Positions 12,425 to 23,441 of a DNA stretch of 64,000 nt are shown piece after piece. The notes under the pieces are model-generated. The model searched no databases and had not been told where the DNA came from. It saw nothing but the letters and a program-made list of their open reading frames with translations. Made by a program: the position numbers and the translations under genes. Source of the DNA: Aedes albopictus (Eukaryota > Arthropoda > Insecta > Diptera > Culicidae); NCBI RefSeq assembly GCF_035046485.1, contig NC_085138.1, forward strand, positions 89,515,228-89,579,227, read 5' to 3'. Position 1 is the stretch's first letter. Each line of letters starts with the position of its first letter.

Positions 12425-12672
12425 TACTGGAAAAACTTGTGATTAGAAGGCACGAAATGTTGCTAATTGGCAAATTGAGAGATGAAATTTGTGAAAAAAA
12501 ATCGCGATCTGGTGGGATTCGAACCCACGACACCGTATTCGCTAGACCGGTCTAGCGAATACGGAGTCGTGGGTTCAAATCCCACCAGAACGCGATTTTT
12601 TTGCACAAATTTCATCTCACAATTTGCCAATTAGCAACATTTCGTGCCTTCTAATTACAAGTTTTTCCAGTA
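12425..12672. mobile_element. Near-perfect 248-bp palindrome built from two tRNA-like halves
   Basis: Arms of about 120 bp begin with TACTGGAAAAACTTGT and end with its complement. At the centre two tRNA-like T-arm halves (GTGGGTTCAAATCCCAC and its inverse) meet at TCTAGACCGGTCTAG-type sequence, so both box-A halves are missing. The outer parts (AGAAGGCACGAAATGTTGC) are also the outer parts of the element at 29478-30158. It would fold into a very stable hairpin. Confidence 0.8.
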
Positions 12673-12754
12673 TGTTTCAGACATACCAGCAAATCTGGTA
12701 AAATGCCAGTAAAATGGGCAATATGTATCATTGTAATCTCCGGATGGTACACTA

Positions 12755-13830
12755 AAATCCCTTTTTATGCACTTTTAATTTATGCACCTTTTGTATGCCC
12801 TGCATAAAAAGGAAGAAAACTACTTAGAACAGATATTGTGCATAAGAATATCAGATAATGACGAACGGTGGCCAGGGGTGTTTGTAGGGGAGACAAAGAA
12901 AGGTTACAGGGGCGTTTCATGGGGTCCCAAGGGGTTTCAGCGGGATACCAGGAGATCTCAGGGACTTTTTGGGGGTCTGAGGGGGTTTTCGGAAGCATTG
13001 CAGAGAGTTTCAGAGGGGTTTCGACTGGTTTTGTAGGCCTGACAGGTACGTTTTTGGGGGTTTCCGAAGGTCTCAAGTGCGTTACATGGGATCGGAGTGG
13101 GTCTTAAGGGGGTTTCGGAGGCATTTCAGAAGTCTGAGAGCATTTAAGGCTGGTTTTAGAGGCGTGTCGCCCGTGCAACGCCCTTTAAAGGCTCCTAAGA
13201 TCCCTTGAATTGCCCTTTAAGGACAGACTTGTTAGAATCCCAAAATGGCCGCCACAATGGCCGACTTTGGCACCTACTCACGATTTCGAAAGCACAAATC
13301 TCTTCGTAAACAAAACCATCGCACCTGAGCTTCTTATTTTAAGCTTATTACAAGTGAGCAAGAACAGAATAACAAAATGCACTGTTATTTGAAGCCTGCT
13401 TCTTGAGATTTGTGCGTCTGAAGTTCTGATGGACTGCTGAAGCGGGATTTCTATACGTTTGTCCTTAATCCCCTTGAAACGTCCCTGAAACCCTCCTTAT
13501 ACTATAGAAATGCCCCTGAATTCTCCGTATAATGGGAACGTCAAAATATCTTGACAGAACGCCCTTAAAAGGCCCGTCAAATTTTCTGAAAGAATCTCTT
13601 AAAACGCTCCTAAAGCCCCTTGGAACCCCCTCTTTTGGGCTCTCTGGGAACTTTCTGGAAACCCCCTTAGTCCTACCTCAAATGCCCAGCAGCAAGACCT
13701 GTTCCGGCAAACTAGATTCCATCATTGAAACCCAAACTTAATTTATGCATAAATTTATCTCTTTTTATGTCGTTTTTAATTTATGCACATTTTAAATTTA
13801 TGCAGTCTCAGCCATGTGCATAAACAGAGG
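12755..13830. repeat. Composite block: inverted GTTTCAGG arrays between direct ~35-bp repeats
   Basis: TTTTAATTTATGCAC-type sequence occurs near 12770 and again near 13774 in the same orientation. Between them lie GGGGTTTCAG-type words on the + strand (about 12880-13170) and the same words on the minus strand (about 13460-13720). A spacer containing GGCCGCCACAATGGCC separates them. The arrangement suggests a foldback or composite insertion. No gene is evident. Confidence 0.45.
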
Positions 13831-14190
13831 TTCCAGTGCATTTCTGATTCCACAGAGCGAGTCCCTTGATAAATCCCCTCCTGGTATTATTCCCAGATAG
13901 AATTCCTCCTTCTGAAACCTCAGAAGGAATCTCTGGAGGAATCCCCAGTAGAAATACTTAATTGGATTTTTTTTTTGAAGGAATCTCTACTAGGAATTCC
14001 TAGAGAAATTTGCAGCTGGCAGACTTGGAATAATCCACAGATGAATTTCCTGAAGGAAACCCCTGAATAAAGAATTCCTGGAACAATCTGTCGACGCAAT
14101 GTGTTTCTGGAGGAATCCCCAGAACGAGTTTCTAGATAGAATTTTTGAGGGATTCCTCAGAAAAAAAAAATCGTGATAAAATCCACAGAA
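13831..14190. repeat. Degenerate GGAATTCC-type repeat tract
   Basis: AGGAATCTCTGGAGGAATCC-like words in tandem, heavily decayed. Confidence 0.5.
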
Positions 14191-14517
14191 GGAATGTGTC
14201 AATCTCTGATCATTTCTAGCTGGTTTTGAATCTCGGTGTCGTTTACAAAAATATTCGCGACGAACGCATTTATACGCTACAAACATAAATATAGCACGTC
14301 ATGCCAATATGAATTTAAGGTGTAGAACAAAAATTCATGCAGTCAAAGCTTCCTGTTTCATCGTGTTTTTCAAGACGAAGTGACAATCGCTGCTGTAGGA
14401 TGTTTTTGAGTCTAAGGATTAGTTTCAGTTGCTTTGACGTATGTAGTTCGTATCTGTTTTTGATGGTCGGCGTTTGGCATTTGAAATGAGAGTAACAGTG
14501 CGTGCCGTTTTGCTAGA

Positions 14518-14593
14518 GATGTCGCAAAATAATCGATTATTTGAACTAATCGATTAAAAATCTGTAATCGATTAGTTTTGAGTTTGCGACATC
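14518..14593. repeat. Short palindromic hairpin element
   Basis: GATGTCGCAAA at the left is matched by TTTGCGACATC at the right, with AATCGATTA words repeated and inverted between them. Probably a tiny MITE or its remnant. Confidence 0.6.
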
Positions 14594-16629
14594 CTACATT
14601 ACATCCTAGTTTGCGACGTCCTATTTTTTTCTATCAATCGAAGATGTTGATCATATCCTAGCTAGTAGCTTTTCAAAATATTGTTGATCAATTCCAATTT
14701 TAGGGAAGACTATACATTCTAATATATGTATAGTTCTATGAAACCTGCACAGTGGTACAGTGATATTTAGTAGGCGAGTGATTGAATCATCAACTAATCG
14801 CCCTTTTGACCTAACCTTCCTTACCAGTAATCTTGTTGGGCATTTCGTTTTTTTTAAATGAAATTTCCACATAAGAACACAAATTTCTTCAAAAATCTAT
14901 TATTTCATGACACTCTCACTGAACAAACCGTCGTTTGTCGCAGCACTTCATCAATTGCTCTCTATCGAAAAAGTCGTAAACATTTTACGGGTCCCACTTA
15001 CGGGGAAGTAAGTACTTTCACAATCATCTTTTTTGTCGACATCAAGCCATACTGCAGCGAACCATAAAGCCCAAGTGCCTCGATGACGTATGAGACACGC
15101 GATTGGCACTATACACAGCTTGATAGCAACGCGCAACATAATGGGAGAATGTCACTAAAATGTTTGAATAATTGATAACTGATGAGCGTTCCTTCATGGT
15201 GAAGCTCGTCACCCATTCATTGCGGAAATTGATTCGACTGCTTCTGGGGGCAAACACTCATAAACTTTGATGGATTCCCCATGTCAACCATAAATGGGAC
15301 ATCCGTACACCGCAACAAAACCAAACAACGAATGTAAACATTCACCCATTCGAAAATAATGCATCCGTCCACCACTACTTAGAGGCGGACTTGAGCGACA
15401 TTGACCTCCGTGCCCGTTCCAATCCGGAGGTTGTCCTGAATTTCGAATTCAATTCCTTCTCTATGGTTGTCTTTGCATTCCCATGTCCGTCTTTCGATGC
15501 TTCTTCATTCGTTTCGTAGCGCAATTGTCCGACTGGATTTCATCATCCACCAACTAACCTCAACTTTGCGATCACACGAGAAGCTCTCAATTCTTGCACG
15601 TCGTCTTCGTCCATCACCGCGTGCAGCACGTTCCATTCATCGATTTTTATCTATCTTGCTCTTGCATCTCCTCTATGAAGTTGGTTCGTGATTCCCCTCC
15701 TCTATCGTTGATCTATTGGCGTCTTTGCTTTGCCACTCGATCGAAACAGCAAAAAACCGAAACGATCATTGATCGATGTGTGTTTTTGCGGGCGCCCCGG
15801 GTCGAGTTCGAACCACTCGCAGAGCGTGACCGCCGAATTGCGATGCGTCGACCTTTCCCAGGGTGGTATGCAGTTAGATCGGTCAGTGAATGGATACAAC
15901 CGGCGCGATTCCCTGAAGCAAATCGATCCCCAGCCAAGATATTAATAGATTTCCGATAAAAATCTCCGTAGCGGGTGGTGGTGTAATGACCGACCGATTA
16001 CTGCCACTCTCTGATGGGCAGGGGTAATTGGTCCGGTGTTTCAGTTTTGTGTTTGTCGTTTGATGGATGTAGGTGAACACTATTAAGCAATTACCACGGT
16101 TTGATTGGGTGTAATGGGCGTAAGAGGCATTGTTTCAATCAAGATGGCTTTTTGATGATATTATGGAGGATTGATTTCTTCTTCAATACCAGTCTGCAAT
16201 ACTGAAAACCTACACTCTCTGATTGAAAATTTGGAAGTGATATTGATCTGCCCGTTTTTTAGAAATGTAAAGGTCGTTCTCTAAGCTTACAATTTTCTTC
16301 AACGAAAGCGTTGTTCAAAGAGCTCAACAACATGTTATTTTTTAAGCCCATACCTCCGCCAATTTACATCAGATTTCAAGAATCCAGGACTCATTCCAAA
16401 GATATTAACAAGTCAAAGAAACTTTGAACATGATCTAAGCGAAACTTTTACAAGCATATTTGCATGATAACTTAATCTAATTTTGCAACGTATTTTCAAA
16501 ACAAACAAAAAATAACTTACGCCTAGCAAACGGCAATCCACTCATCAATATGAACCTCTACCAAGCATTCACTTTCCTATATTCACTCCTATATATTCAC
16601 TCCAACACCCGCATGGACTTGCGCAGTAT
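14594..16629. other. Unassigned non-coding DNA with a CpG-richer core at ~15.4-16.0 kb
   Basis: No gene could be identified. The core from about 15380 to 15990 has more CpG and fewer repeats than its flanks, and open frames overlap on both strands, which usually signals composition rather than coding. It could hold a regulatory region or a non-coding exon of the kinase gene, but no convincing splice pair was found. Confidence 0.3.
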
Positions 16630-16874
16630 TATATTGCTGACTGCACCCCACATTGGAATATCACACTATTTTTTGTACGCCTAAAAAGTGTGATAAAAGT
16701 GCACATTTGCCTCGGATCGTTTCGACGTCTTCGGTGTACTTATTCCTTGATTCACTAGGAATAAGTGCACCGAAGACCCCAACTCGATCCGACGTGATCC
16801 TGAGCTGCAATCACACTTCGAAGGTGTGTGCACACTATTGTGACAGTCCAATTTGGGGTGCAGTCAGCAATATA
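16630..16874. mobile_element. Palindromic MITE, ~245 bp
   Basis: Left end TATATTGCTGACTGCACCCC and right end GGGGTGCAGTCAGCAATATA are perfect inverted repeats. Inner pairs such as CTTCGGTGTACTTATTCCT and AGGAATAAGTGCACCGAAG extend the hairpin towards the centre. No coding capacity. Confidence 0.85.
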
Positions 16875-17540
16875 TGTATGGTCTGCTGTGGACAAACAAT
16901 TGCATAATCATTTTTTCGTTCTTTCTCGCCACATTGACTTGTACTCTGATGTGGCAGGCGCCAATCCCGCCTTAAAATAGACGATCGTCAACAGTTCTAC
17001 ACATTCTTACACACTGAAGATAGTTAAGTAGGTGCAGCAGATCTAGCTGTATACTGAAATAGTATCTACAGGTTATCAAACATACTCAAGCTCATTATAA
17101 TGATTCATTGATCTGAAGCCTTTAAGGATATTCTAGTGAACAGTTCTTGGAGAAATTCCTTGAAACATTCCTTGAATTTTAAATAAATTTTTACTGTTTG
17201 AGTTTATAGAATTCTCTATTGATATCAAAAGCTAGGACAAATATTTTCCAATTATGGATAATTTTTAAATCGATAGCGTGCTTACAAGATTTAAAAATGA
17301 ATAAAGATGACGCAGATATAAGCTTATCGAGGAATTCCATTTAATATTCATGCAAGAATTGTTCTAAGGGTTCTTTATGGAATTACTCCAATATTTCGTG
17401 GTCTAATTGTTCCAAGGACTGTTGAAAAGATTTTTCCAGTAATATTTCCACAGATCCAACCAGAAATTATTCTCATAATCACAGCAGAATTATTCCAAGA
17501 AGTCCTCTAGCAGTGTTCCTTAAGATTAATCCTTATTCCA

Positions 17541-17620
17541 GCCTTTCTCAAACTTCTTTTCCGACGCAAGCATTTCTTATGGTGGCTGGTGGGTTGCGAC
17601 GCATTGATTGAGAAAGGCGG
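17541..17620. mobile_element. 80-bp MITE with intact target duplication
   Basis: Ends GCCTTTCTCAA and TTGAGAAAGGC(GG) are inverted repeats. The decamer CCTTATTCCA stands immediately outside both ends (17531-17540 and 17621-17630), a clear target-site duplication. Its 8-10 bp length fits hAT- or Mutator-type insertion. A related GCCTTTCTCAAAAG fragment lies near 21052. Confidence 0.8.
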
Positions 17621-17981
17621 CCTTATTCCATTAATTTTTCATGGGATTATTTCAAATTTTCCCCCAGAAATTATTCCACAGATTCTTCCTCCCTGGGTTT
17701 ATCCAGGATTTTTAACGGACTTTTTCTTCCTAAGATACCTGCAGATATTATTTTAGGGATTCTTTTAGAAAACTATGTGTCATATCTCCACCAACTTTTA
17801 CAAGGACTATCTCCGAGAATTTTCGCTAGTAATCGTACTTCTATGGATCCCTCGAGGAATTCTTTCAAAATTGCCCAGATTTTGGTTTAAACGTAAAATA
17901 CGTTTGAAAATTTCCTATGAATATTTTTCCTTCTTTTCCATCCTCTTTCAAAGAGCTCATACTTCTACACATTATTCCAAG

Positions 17982-18150
17982 CCCAAGCAGCACACAAATC
18001 ACAAAGGAGTGTCGACAGCGCAGATTTATGATTGTACAGAAGCTACATTCATGTAATTCTAACTCAAAGGCAGAACAACTTAAAAATGGCTCGTGTCCAA
18101 CCAAAAACCTGCGCTGTCGACACACCTTTGTGACTTGTGTGCAGCTTGGG
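17982..18150. mobile_element. 169-bp palindromic MITE
   Basis: CCCAAGCAGCACACAAATCA at the left and TGACTTGTGTGCAGCTTGGG at the right form the outer arms. The inner pair is GTGTCGACAGCGCAG with CTGCGCTGTCGACAC. Spacer about 65 bp. It accounts for the overlapping open frames seen on both strands here. Confidence 0.8.
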
Positions 18151-19860
18151 AGGATTTCTTTAAGGATTACTTCTATTATAATTTCTCCAATAATTCTTAT
18201 GAGAACTGTTCCAGAAATTTCTCCAAGAAAACATACTGGAAATGCTTTCAAATTTTCCATGATGTTTTCTAAGAAACTCACCAGCTTTTTTCATGAATCC
18301 CCGGGAACTCTTTCAAGGGGTTTTCCAGGAATTTGGAATAGTTTCTTCGAACTTCGTAAGCAAGTACCTCCGGTAATTCTAGAAAGCGCTTGTCCGAGAT
18401 AATGCCTCCAGGATTCTTTGAGAAAATCTTCCGAAAATTCTTGTAGGAATTCCTTCAAGAATTGTCCCATACTTTTTTTCTAAGATTCTTTCAGGAATTT
18501 TTCAAAAGATTTCACCAGAAATTTTTCTCCAGAAGTTCTTCTAAGTTCTTTTTTTTCAGAAATTTTCAGAAATTCCTTTGAAGCTTCCTCAGGTACATAA
18601 TTCTTCAAAAAAAACTTGTGATTTTTCCAGGAATTCTCAAGAAAATCTATCAAGGGAAATCCTTTGAAAAATTCCTGAAGAAGTCTTTGGAAGCATTCCA
18701 AATGGATTTCCTGAGAGGACTCCTGGGAAAATTCTTGAAGATGCTTTGAAGGTATCTAAGCCTAAGGATAAAACCCAGAATAATTTATTGGAATAACGAA
18801 ATTGAATCCTTAGAGGAAATCTTAGAAGAATCCTAGGATAAATTTTTGGATGAATCCTTGAAGAAATTTCTGAAAGAAATCCTGAAATAATTGTTTTAGG
18901 AATTTATCAAAGAATTTCAGAAGGAAATCAGTAGAAGTTCCAAACATAAATTTTCAAAAAAAGGCTGATGTCGTAAATTTAAGGTAAAACATAGTTAAGA
19001 TTCCGCCCAAAAAATAATGATTCAAGCATTCTCGAAAAAAAAACCCTTGGGAACATTATTAGAGGAATTCTTCGAAAATTTCCCAAAGCATACTTTAGAG
19101 AGTTCCTGCAAAATTTTCGCATGAATTGGAGAGGTTTATGCTGCCTTTGAATAGTTGTTGAAGATATGCTAAGAAAAATCGCTGCAGGAATCATCGGAAT
19201 AAATACTGGTGGAATCTTGCTTTTAGAAATTCCTGATAAAATCTGCGGGAAAATTCCTGGGAGAGTTTTTGGAAAAAGTATTCCTGCAAATATATCAGAA
19301 GTGGGCAAAATTCTTGAAAAAATCCTTACAAAAGTTCATGATGTAAACCTTGGGGAAATTACTGGTGGAAATCTTGAAGAAATAATTGGACTAATTACTA
19401 AAAAAAAGTTTCAACGAATTTATGGGATTTATCCTTGGTGAAATTTTGGGAAATCGTTTTGATCAAATCGAGTCGATTTGAAAAAATTTTTTAATAAAAA
19501 CGCAAGGGAAACTTGAAATTTCCTTAGGGAGTCCTTGGTGGACTTTCTCGATGATTGCTTGGAGGAATTCGTAAAGGATTTCTAGGAGAAATTCTTGGAG
19601 CAGTCTTTGGAAAACTTCTAAATAAGCGTAGGTACTCCTAGAAGAATTTTTTAAAGAACTCTATAAGAATAGATCGATAAACTTCATCAAAAATTCCTGG
19701 AGGAACTGCAACTGGTGATATTGCTAGAAGAAAATTTGTTGAACTCCTGAGAAAGTTTCTGGGAAAATTCCTAAAAGAATTCCTTGGGAAGTCCTTAAAG
19801 AACTCTCGGAGAAATTACTGTATAAATTACCGGAGGCACATCGACTAGAAATCATTTCCA

Positions 19861-20300
19861 GATTTCTTTACCCAGTACTCTTTTCAGCAATTTTGTCAAT
19901 AATTCATCTAAAATTTTGATCTAGGCTTTCTGTTATTGCTGTAGTAGTTTCACCGACGAATTTGCCAAGATTTTCGACCGGAAGAATTTCTCTATAAGCC
20001 ACCAGTTACTTCTTTAGGGATCCGTACATCTTAGTTTCAATCTATGAAGATCTTCTCTGAAGTCGTATTGACAGTTTTTAGTGGCCATACAGAAAACTCT
20101 GTGGCTTTTCTTGCGACGGTTTCTGGTGGATTGTGAGAAAATCTAAAGGAATTTCAACGATTTAGATGGAACTTAGAGATTATTGGACCAATTGAAAGGG
20201 AAATCTTGTGTGGAAAATCTGACTGTATTCCAAGCGAAATATTTTAAGAAGTTGGTTTGACTGGGAAATATACTTCTTTCTCGGTGGATTTCGAGGAAGA
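19861..20300. other. Unassigned, partly repeat-derived DNA
   Basis: Decayed sequence between the GAATTCC tract and the next palindrome. No gene seen. Confidence 0.3.
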
Positions 20301-20432
20301 CATCGCCGACGTTTCTATCCATATGTTGGGTTTTTTTTTCAGCGCTGGAAATTAATTAGACAAATTGGTTAGTTTTGAACCCTGAAGAAGAATCCCAACA
20401 TCTGGATGGAAACGTTGGCGATGCGGTATGAA
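20301..20432. mobile_element. Foldback fragment with two hammerhead-like cores (Penelope-like?)
   Basis: CATCGCCGACGTTTCTATCC at the left is the inverse of GGATGGAAACGTTGGCGATG at the right. The right arm carries CTGAAGA (20382-20388), a short helix around CCCAACATCT, and GAAAC (20409-20413): the order CUGANGA - helix II - GAAA of hammerhead ribozymes. The same motif occurs on the minus strand at 54597-54627. Similar motifs are known from terminal repeats of Penelope-like elements; that assignment is inference. Confidence 0.5.
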
Positions 20433-21040
20433 AATTAACGCTTATATATAAAGAAGGAATGAATTCCAAAGGCTAATAATCATAGACTGAATGAGCTTTC
20501 CCATCGTGAACATAACAAGAGCTGCCAAATTACAATGGATAAGGCATCGTAGCGTTAACTTTCGAGCTACCGAAATGAACTCTCAGCAACTTGAAAGTTC
20601 CGATTCATAATTGAGGAGCATCTAGAGCAGCTTCTAAGCTGGTGAAAAGGGTAACAATGTTCTTTTCGAAATTTAATGCACTGTAACAGTTCATTGTGGC
20701 CTCTTAAGCAACATGATATAGCAGTTTAAGGTGCTCCTCGGAACTTTATATAGTCTGAAATTACTCTGGCCTTTTAGGCAGCCAGAAAGTTCCACTCGGA
20801 ACTGCATATGAGGGAGTCGTTACTTGGGAGAACACCTGCAGGGGCTTCTATAGGCATTCGAGATGAATACGGCTCCAATTTTCTCCATATGGCTGCTCCA
20901 CGTTTCATGCGATATCTCATTGTTGTGGTCAATGCACTTCCAATTTTCTATGTTTTGAAAATCTGAGACTATCAGCTTTCTAATCGTGAGTTGGGGTTAA
21001 AAATACTGTAATATATTTTTTTCCAAAATTTTCAAAGAGT
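20433..21040. other. Unassigned non-coding DNA
   Basis: No gene. A few GGAACTTT/AAAGTTCC words repeat between 20590 and 20800. Confidence 0.3.
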
Positions 21041-21199
21041 GTTTGCTTAGGCCTTTCTCAAAAGTAAGGCTGGAATCAAAATTGCGAAATGGTGATGCAA
21101 ATTATTCTTTTTTTATCTCAAACGTTGCTTATACAAACATTTGAGATAATAAAAAAATATTTTGGGATTTGTTAAGGGGAAGGGGTGACATAAAACAAG

Positions 21200-21460
21200 T
21201 TAAATATTTGCATCGGTTTACGGTGCAATATTTTCAAAATCGGTTTCCACACACTTAGAGGAAAGATCAAGGTATATATCTCCTGATTTTTTCGCCTGGT
21301 GGAAAATGTTTTTCGTGTTTCCAAAATCCAATTTAGTTCAAACAAGTTTTTTTTAATGTGAAAACGAGAAACATTTTCAATCAGGAAAAAATCAGAAGTT
21401 ATCTTGATCCTTCCTCTAAATTTGTATGGAAACCGATTGTTTCATTTAAAAAAAAATCAA
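21200..21460. mobile_element. Foldback element
   Basis: Left arm from about 21236 contains ATCGGTTTCCA, TTAGAGGAA and CTGATTTTTTC. The right arm to about 21445 contains GAAAAAATCAG, TTCCTCTAA and TGGAAACCGAT in inverse order. The arms match imperfectly, separated by a loop near 21320. Non-autonomous, no coding frame. Confidence 0.65.
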
Positions 21461-22269
21461 GAGAGCAAGAGCCTAAGAAAATAATTTCAAATGAAAGATC
21501 CAAAAGAATTTTTGACAAATTTCTGATACACTTTGTGAATACATTCAAAGAAAATTGCAACAATATCCAGAAATGATTTTTTAGAAGTTTATCACACATA
21601 GTTGCATTCTGGACGTATTGCTGGAGCAATCGTTGAAAGTTTTACTTGCCGAATACCTAACATTTTTGGGAGCATTCTAACGGCAACAGAAGTTCCGATT
21701 AAGAGGTATCGTATAGTAAAATTTCTGGAAGATTTGCTAGCATAGATCATGGTGAGCTTCCTGAAGGATTTGCTAGATATATGTTTGTAGAATAACCTAG
21801 AAGTTTTTGTGATAAAATTCCTGAAATTGTTTTGGAACTAGAAATTCAAAATACTTTGGCCAAACTTTGGAAGAAATTCCTGGAATAATATCCAATTACA
21901 TTCTGTAATTTCTGATTCTCCAATATATGGTATGTCGAATGGTCAAGCAAGCGTCATCATAACGTTGTTTTGAAGTTAAAATGTTCGTCTAGTTTTAGCA
22001 AATTCGGATGAATAATCTTCCTGGCGTAACGTCTCCACTGGGAGAAAGTCTGATTTTTAGTATTAGTGTTCTATGAGCACTTCCACAGTTATTTGACGAT
22101 ATGCACAGCAAGAGTGAAAACATTGCTTCTCCTATACTAGTAATATGGCGGAGTCCACAAATTACGCAATGCTCTAGGGGGCACATGTCTATGCAGCCCT
22201 TTACAAGCTTGTACCAATTTTCTGGTACCACTTAACGTACTGAGAGAAACTTGAAAATTAGAAGACACA
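21461..22269. other. Unassigned non-coding DNA
   Basis: AT-rich, no gene or clear repeat recognised. Confidence 0.3.
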
Positions 22270-22440
22270 GAATGTGACTCCGAGCCCACACCATGAACAC
22301 TCATGTTTTCACAATTTCATCTCTCTTTCGGCTTTCTATTCCGCAGAATCGTTACCTGGCTTGTGGCTTACTTGGTTAAAGCGCCAGTCTAGCGAATACG
22401 GAGTCGTGGGTTCAAATCCCACCAGAACGCGATTTTTTCA
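22270..22440 (+). mobile_element. tRNA-derived SINE fragment
   Basis: The tRNA-like part (22359-22428) reads TGGCTTACTTGG (box A), AGTCTAGCGAATACGG, then GTGGGTTCAAATCCCAC (T arm with box B), followed by GCGATTTTTT. Upstream, ACACCATGAACACTC and CATCTCTCTTTCGGCT match sequence next to the copy at 29.6 kb. The loop CTAGCGA would give an AGC (alanine-type) anticodon, but the anticodon stem is broken. Confidence 0.75.
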
Positions 22441-22559
22441 CAACTTCATCCAACGGTCACACATTTATGTAGTACAAAATTTTAGTACGCTCAGTTTTAT
22501 AACAAACTCAAATTTGATCACAATTTTGTAATTGTTTCAATAAAAAAATCATACCTGTC

Positions 22560-23441
22560 GACTAAACCACTCAGACGTCCCACTGCATACCTGCCTCGCA
22601 TTCCTCACAGTTAATGGAAAACGTAGAACCGCCTCGCTCCTCCACATAAAGATGTGCACACACTACTGTGAAGTGGAGAAAGGAATGTGCATAACTGGTC
22701 GTACGGGTCCAACCGTAAAACTGACCAAGCCTCCGCTCCGCACACCATTTCAGTAGCCGCGAACCGATACTTAACAACGCCGCCGGCTGTGTAGTTATAT
22801 CTGATGTGGTCTGCTGAAGAATCCATCAGTAAGAAGCGCTGCAGATCACCATCAATCAAGCGTCCCAAAAAATACATCGCTTCGATTTGGTATTGCGTTT
22901 TACTGTGGCTGCTAAAAATAGCACGTCCATTAAAATCTAGCCCAGGCTCCGTTCGCCCGTCCGTCCGGCGGCCTCTCTTGACCACCTCCGGCAACATACC
23001 TGACCTTCTCTCCTTTTCCTTGCCTCATTTTCCGGCGGAGCACTGTGTATGTCCACGGACGAGTTGAACAGTTTCATTCGGACGCAGTTCACTTTTGTTG
23101 TGGTAAGACGCTTCGTAAACATCCACGACGCAGTACCTTTGTGCGCGTTCCGAGCAAGTAACTGCTTTCACGTGGGGTCAAGTGATGGTTCAACTGCGCG
23201 GAGAGTTGGACAAGGCCCGTTTGCCGGACGCGCCGCGCCGTATCGGTCGCCGTTCGGCTTGCAAAATATAAATAAGCCATATAAGCTCCTCCAGACAGCA
23301 GCCCTAATTGTCTGCTGCGCGGAGCCGCGATAAGACTACGGTCAGTAATGATCATTTCGAAGTGAGTCCGCTCACGCGCATGTTAATCACTCATTTCTTT
23401 CCCCCTGTTTGTGACTGTATGGGTTTACTTACTGGTGATAA
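22560..23441 (+). promoter_or_regulatory. CpG-rich region just upstream of the long sgg exon; candidate leader/promoter
   Basis: This repeat-free, CpG-containing stretch directly precedes the N-terminal coding exon. Consensus-like 5' splice sites occur at 23103 (GTAAGA) and 23362 (GTGAGT). An initiator-like TCATTC lies at 23074. A TAA at 23439-23441 closes the coding frame of the next exon upstream. A non-coding leader exon spliced to an acceptor at about 23472 or 23649 would explain these signals. No transcript evidence is available. Confidence 0.35.

Larger units (their letters stand above)
17100..19860. repeat. Long degenerate GAATTCCT-type repeat tract
   Basis: About 2.7 kb of decayed words such as GGAATTCTTGAAG, TCCTTGGAG and AAATTCCTGG. 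Their orientation changes near 18.7 kb, being mostly TTCC-rich before and GGAA-rich after. Two small MITEs are inserted, at 17541-17620 and 17982-18150. Confidence 0.55.
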
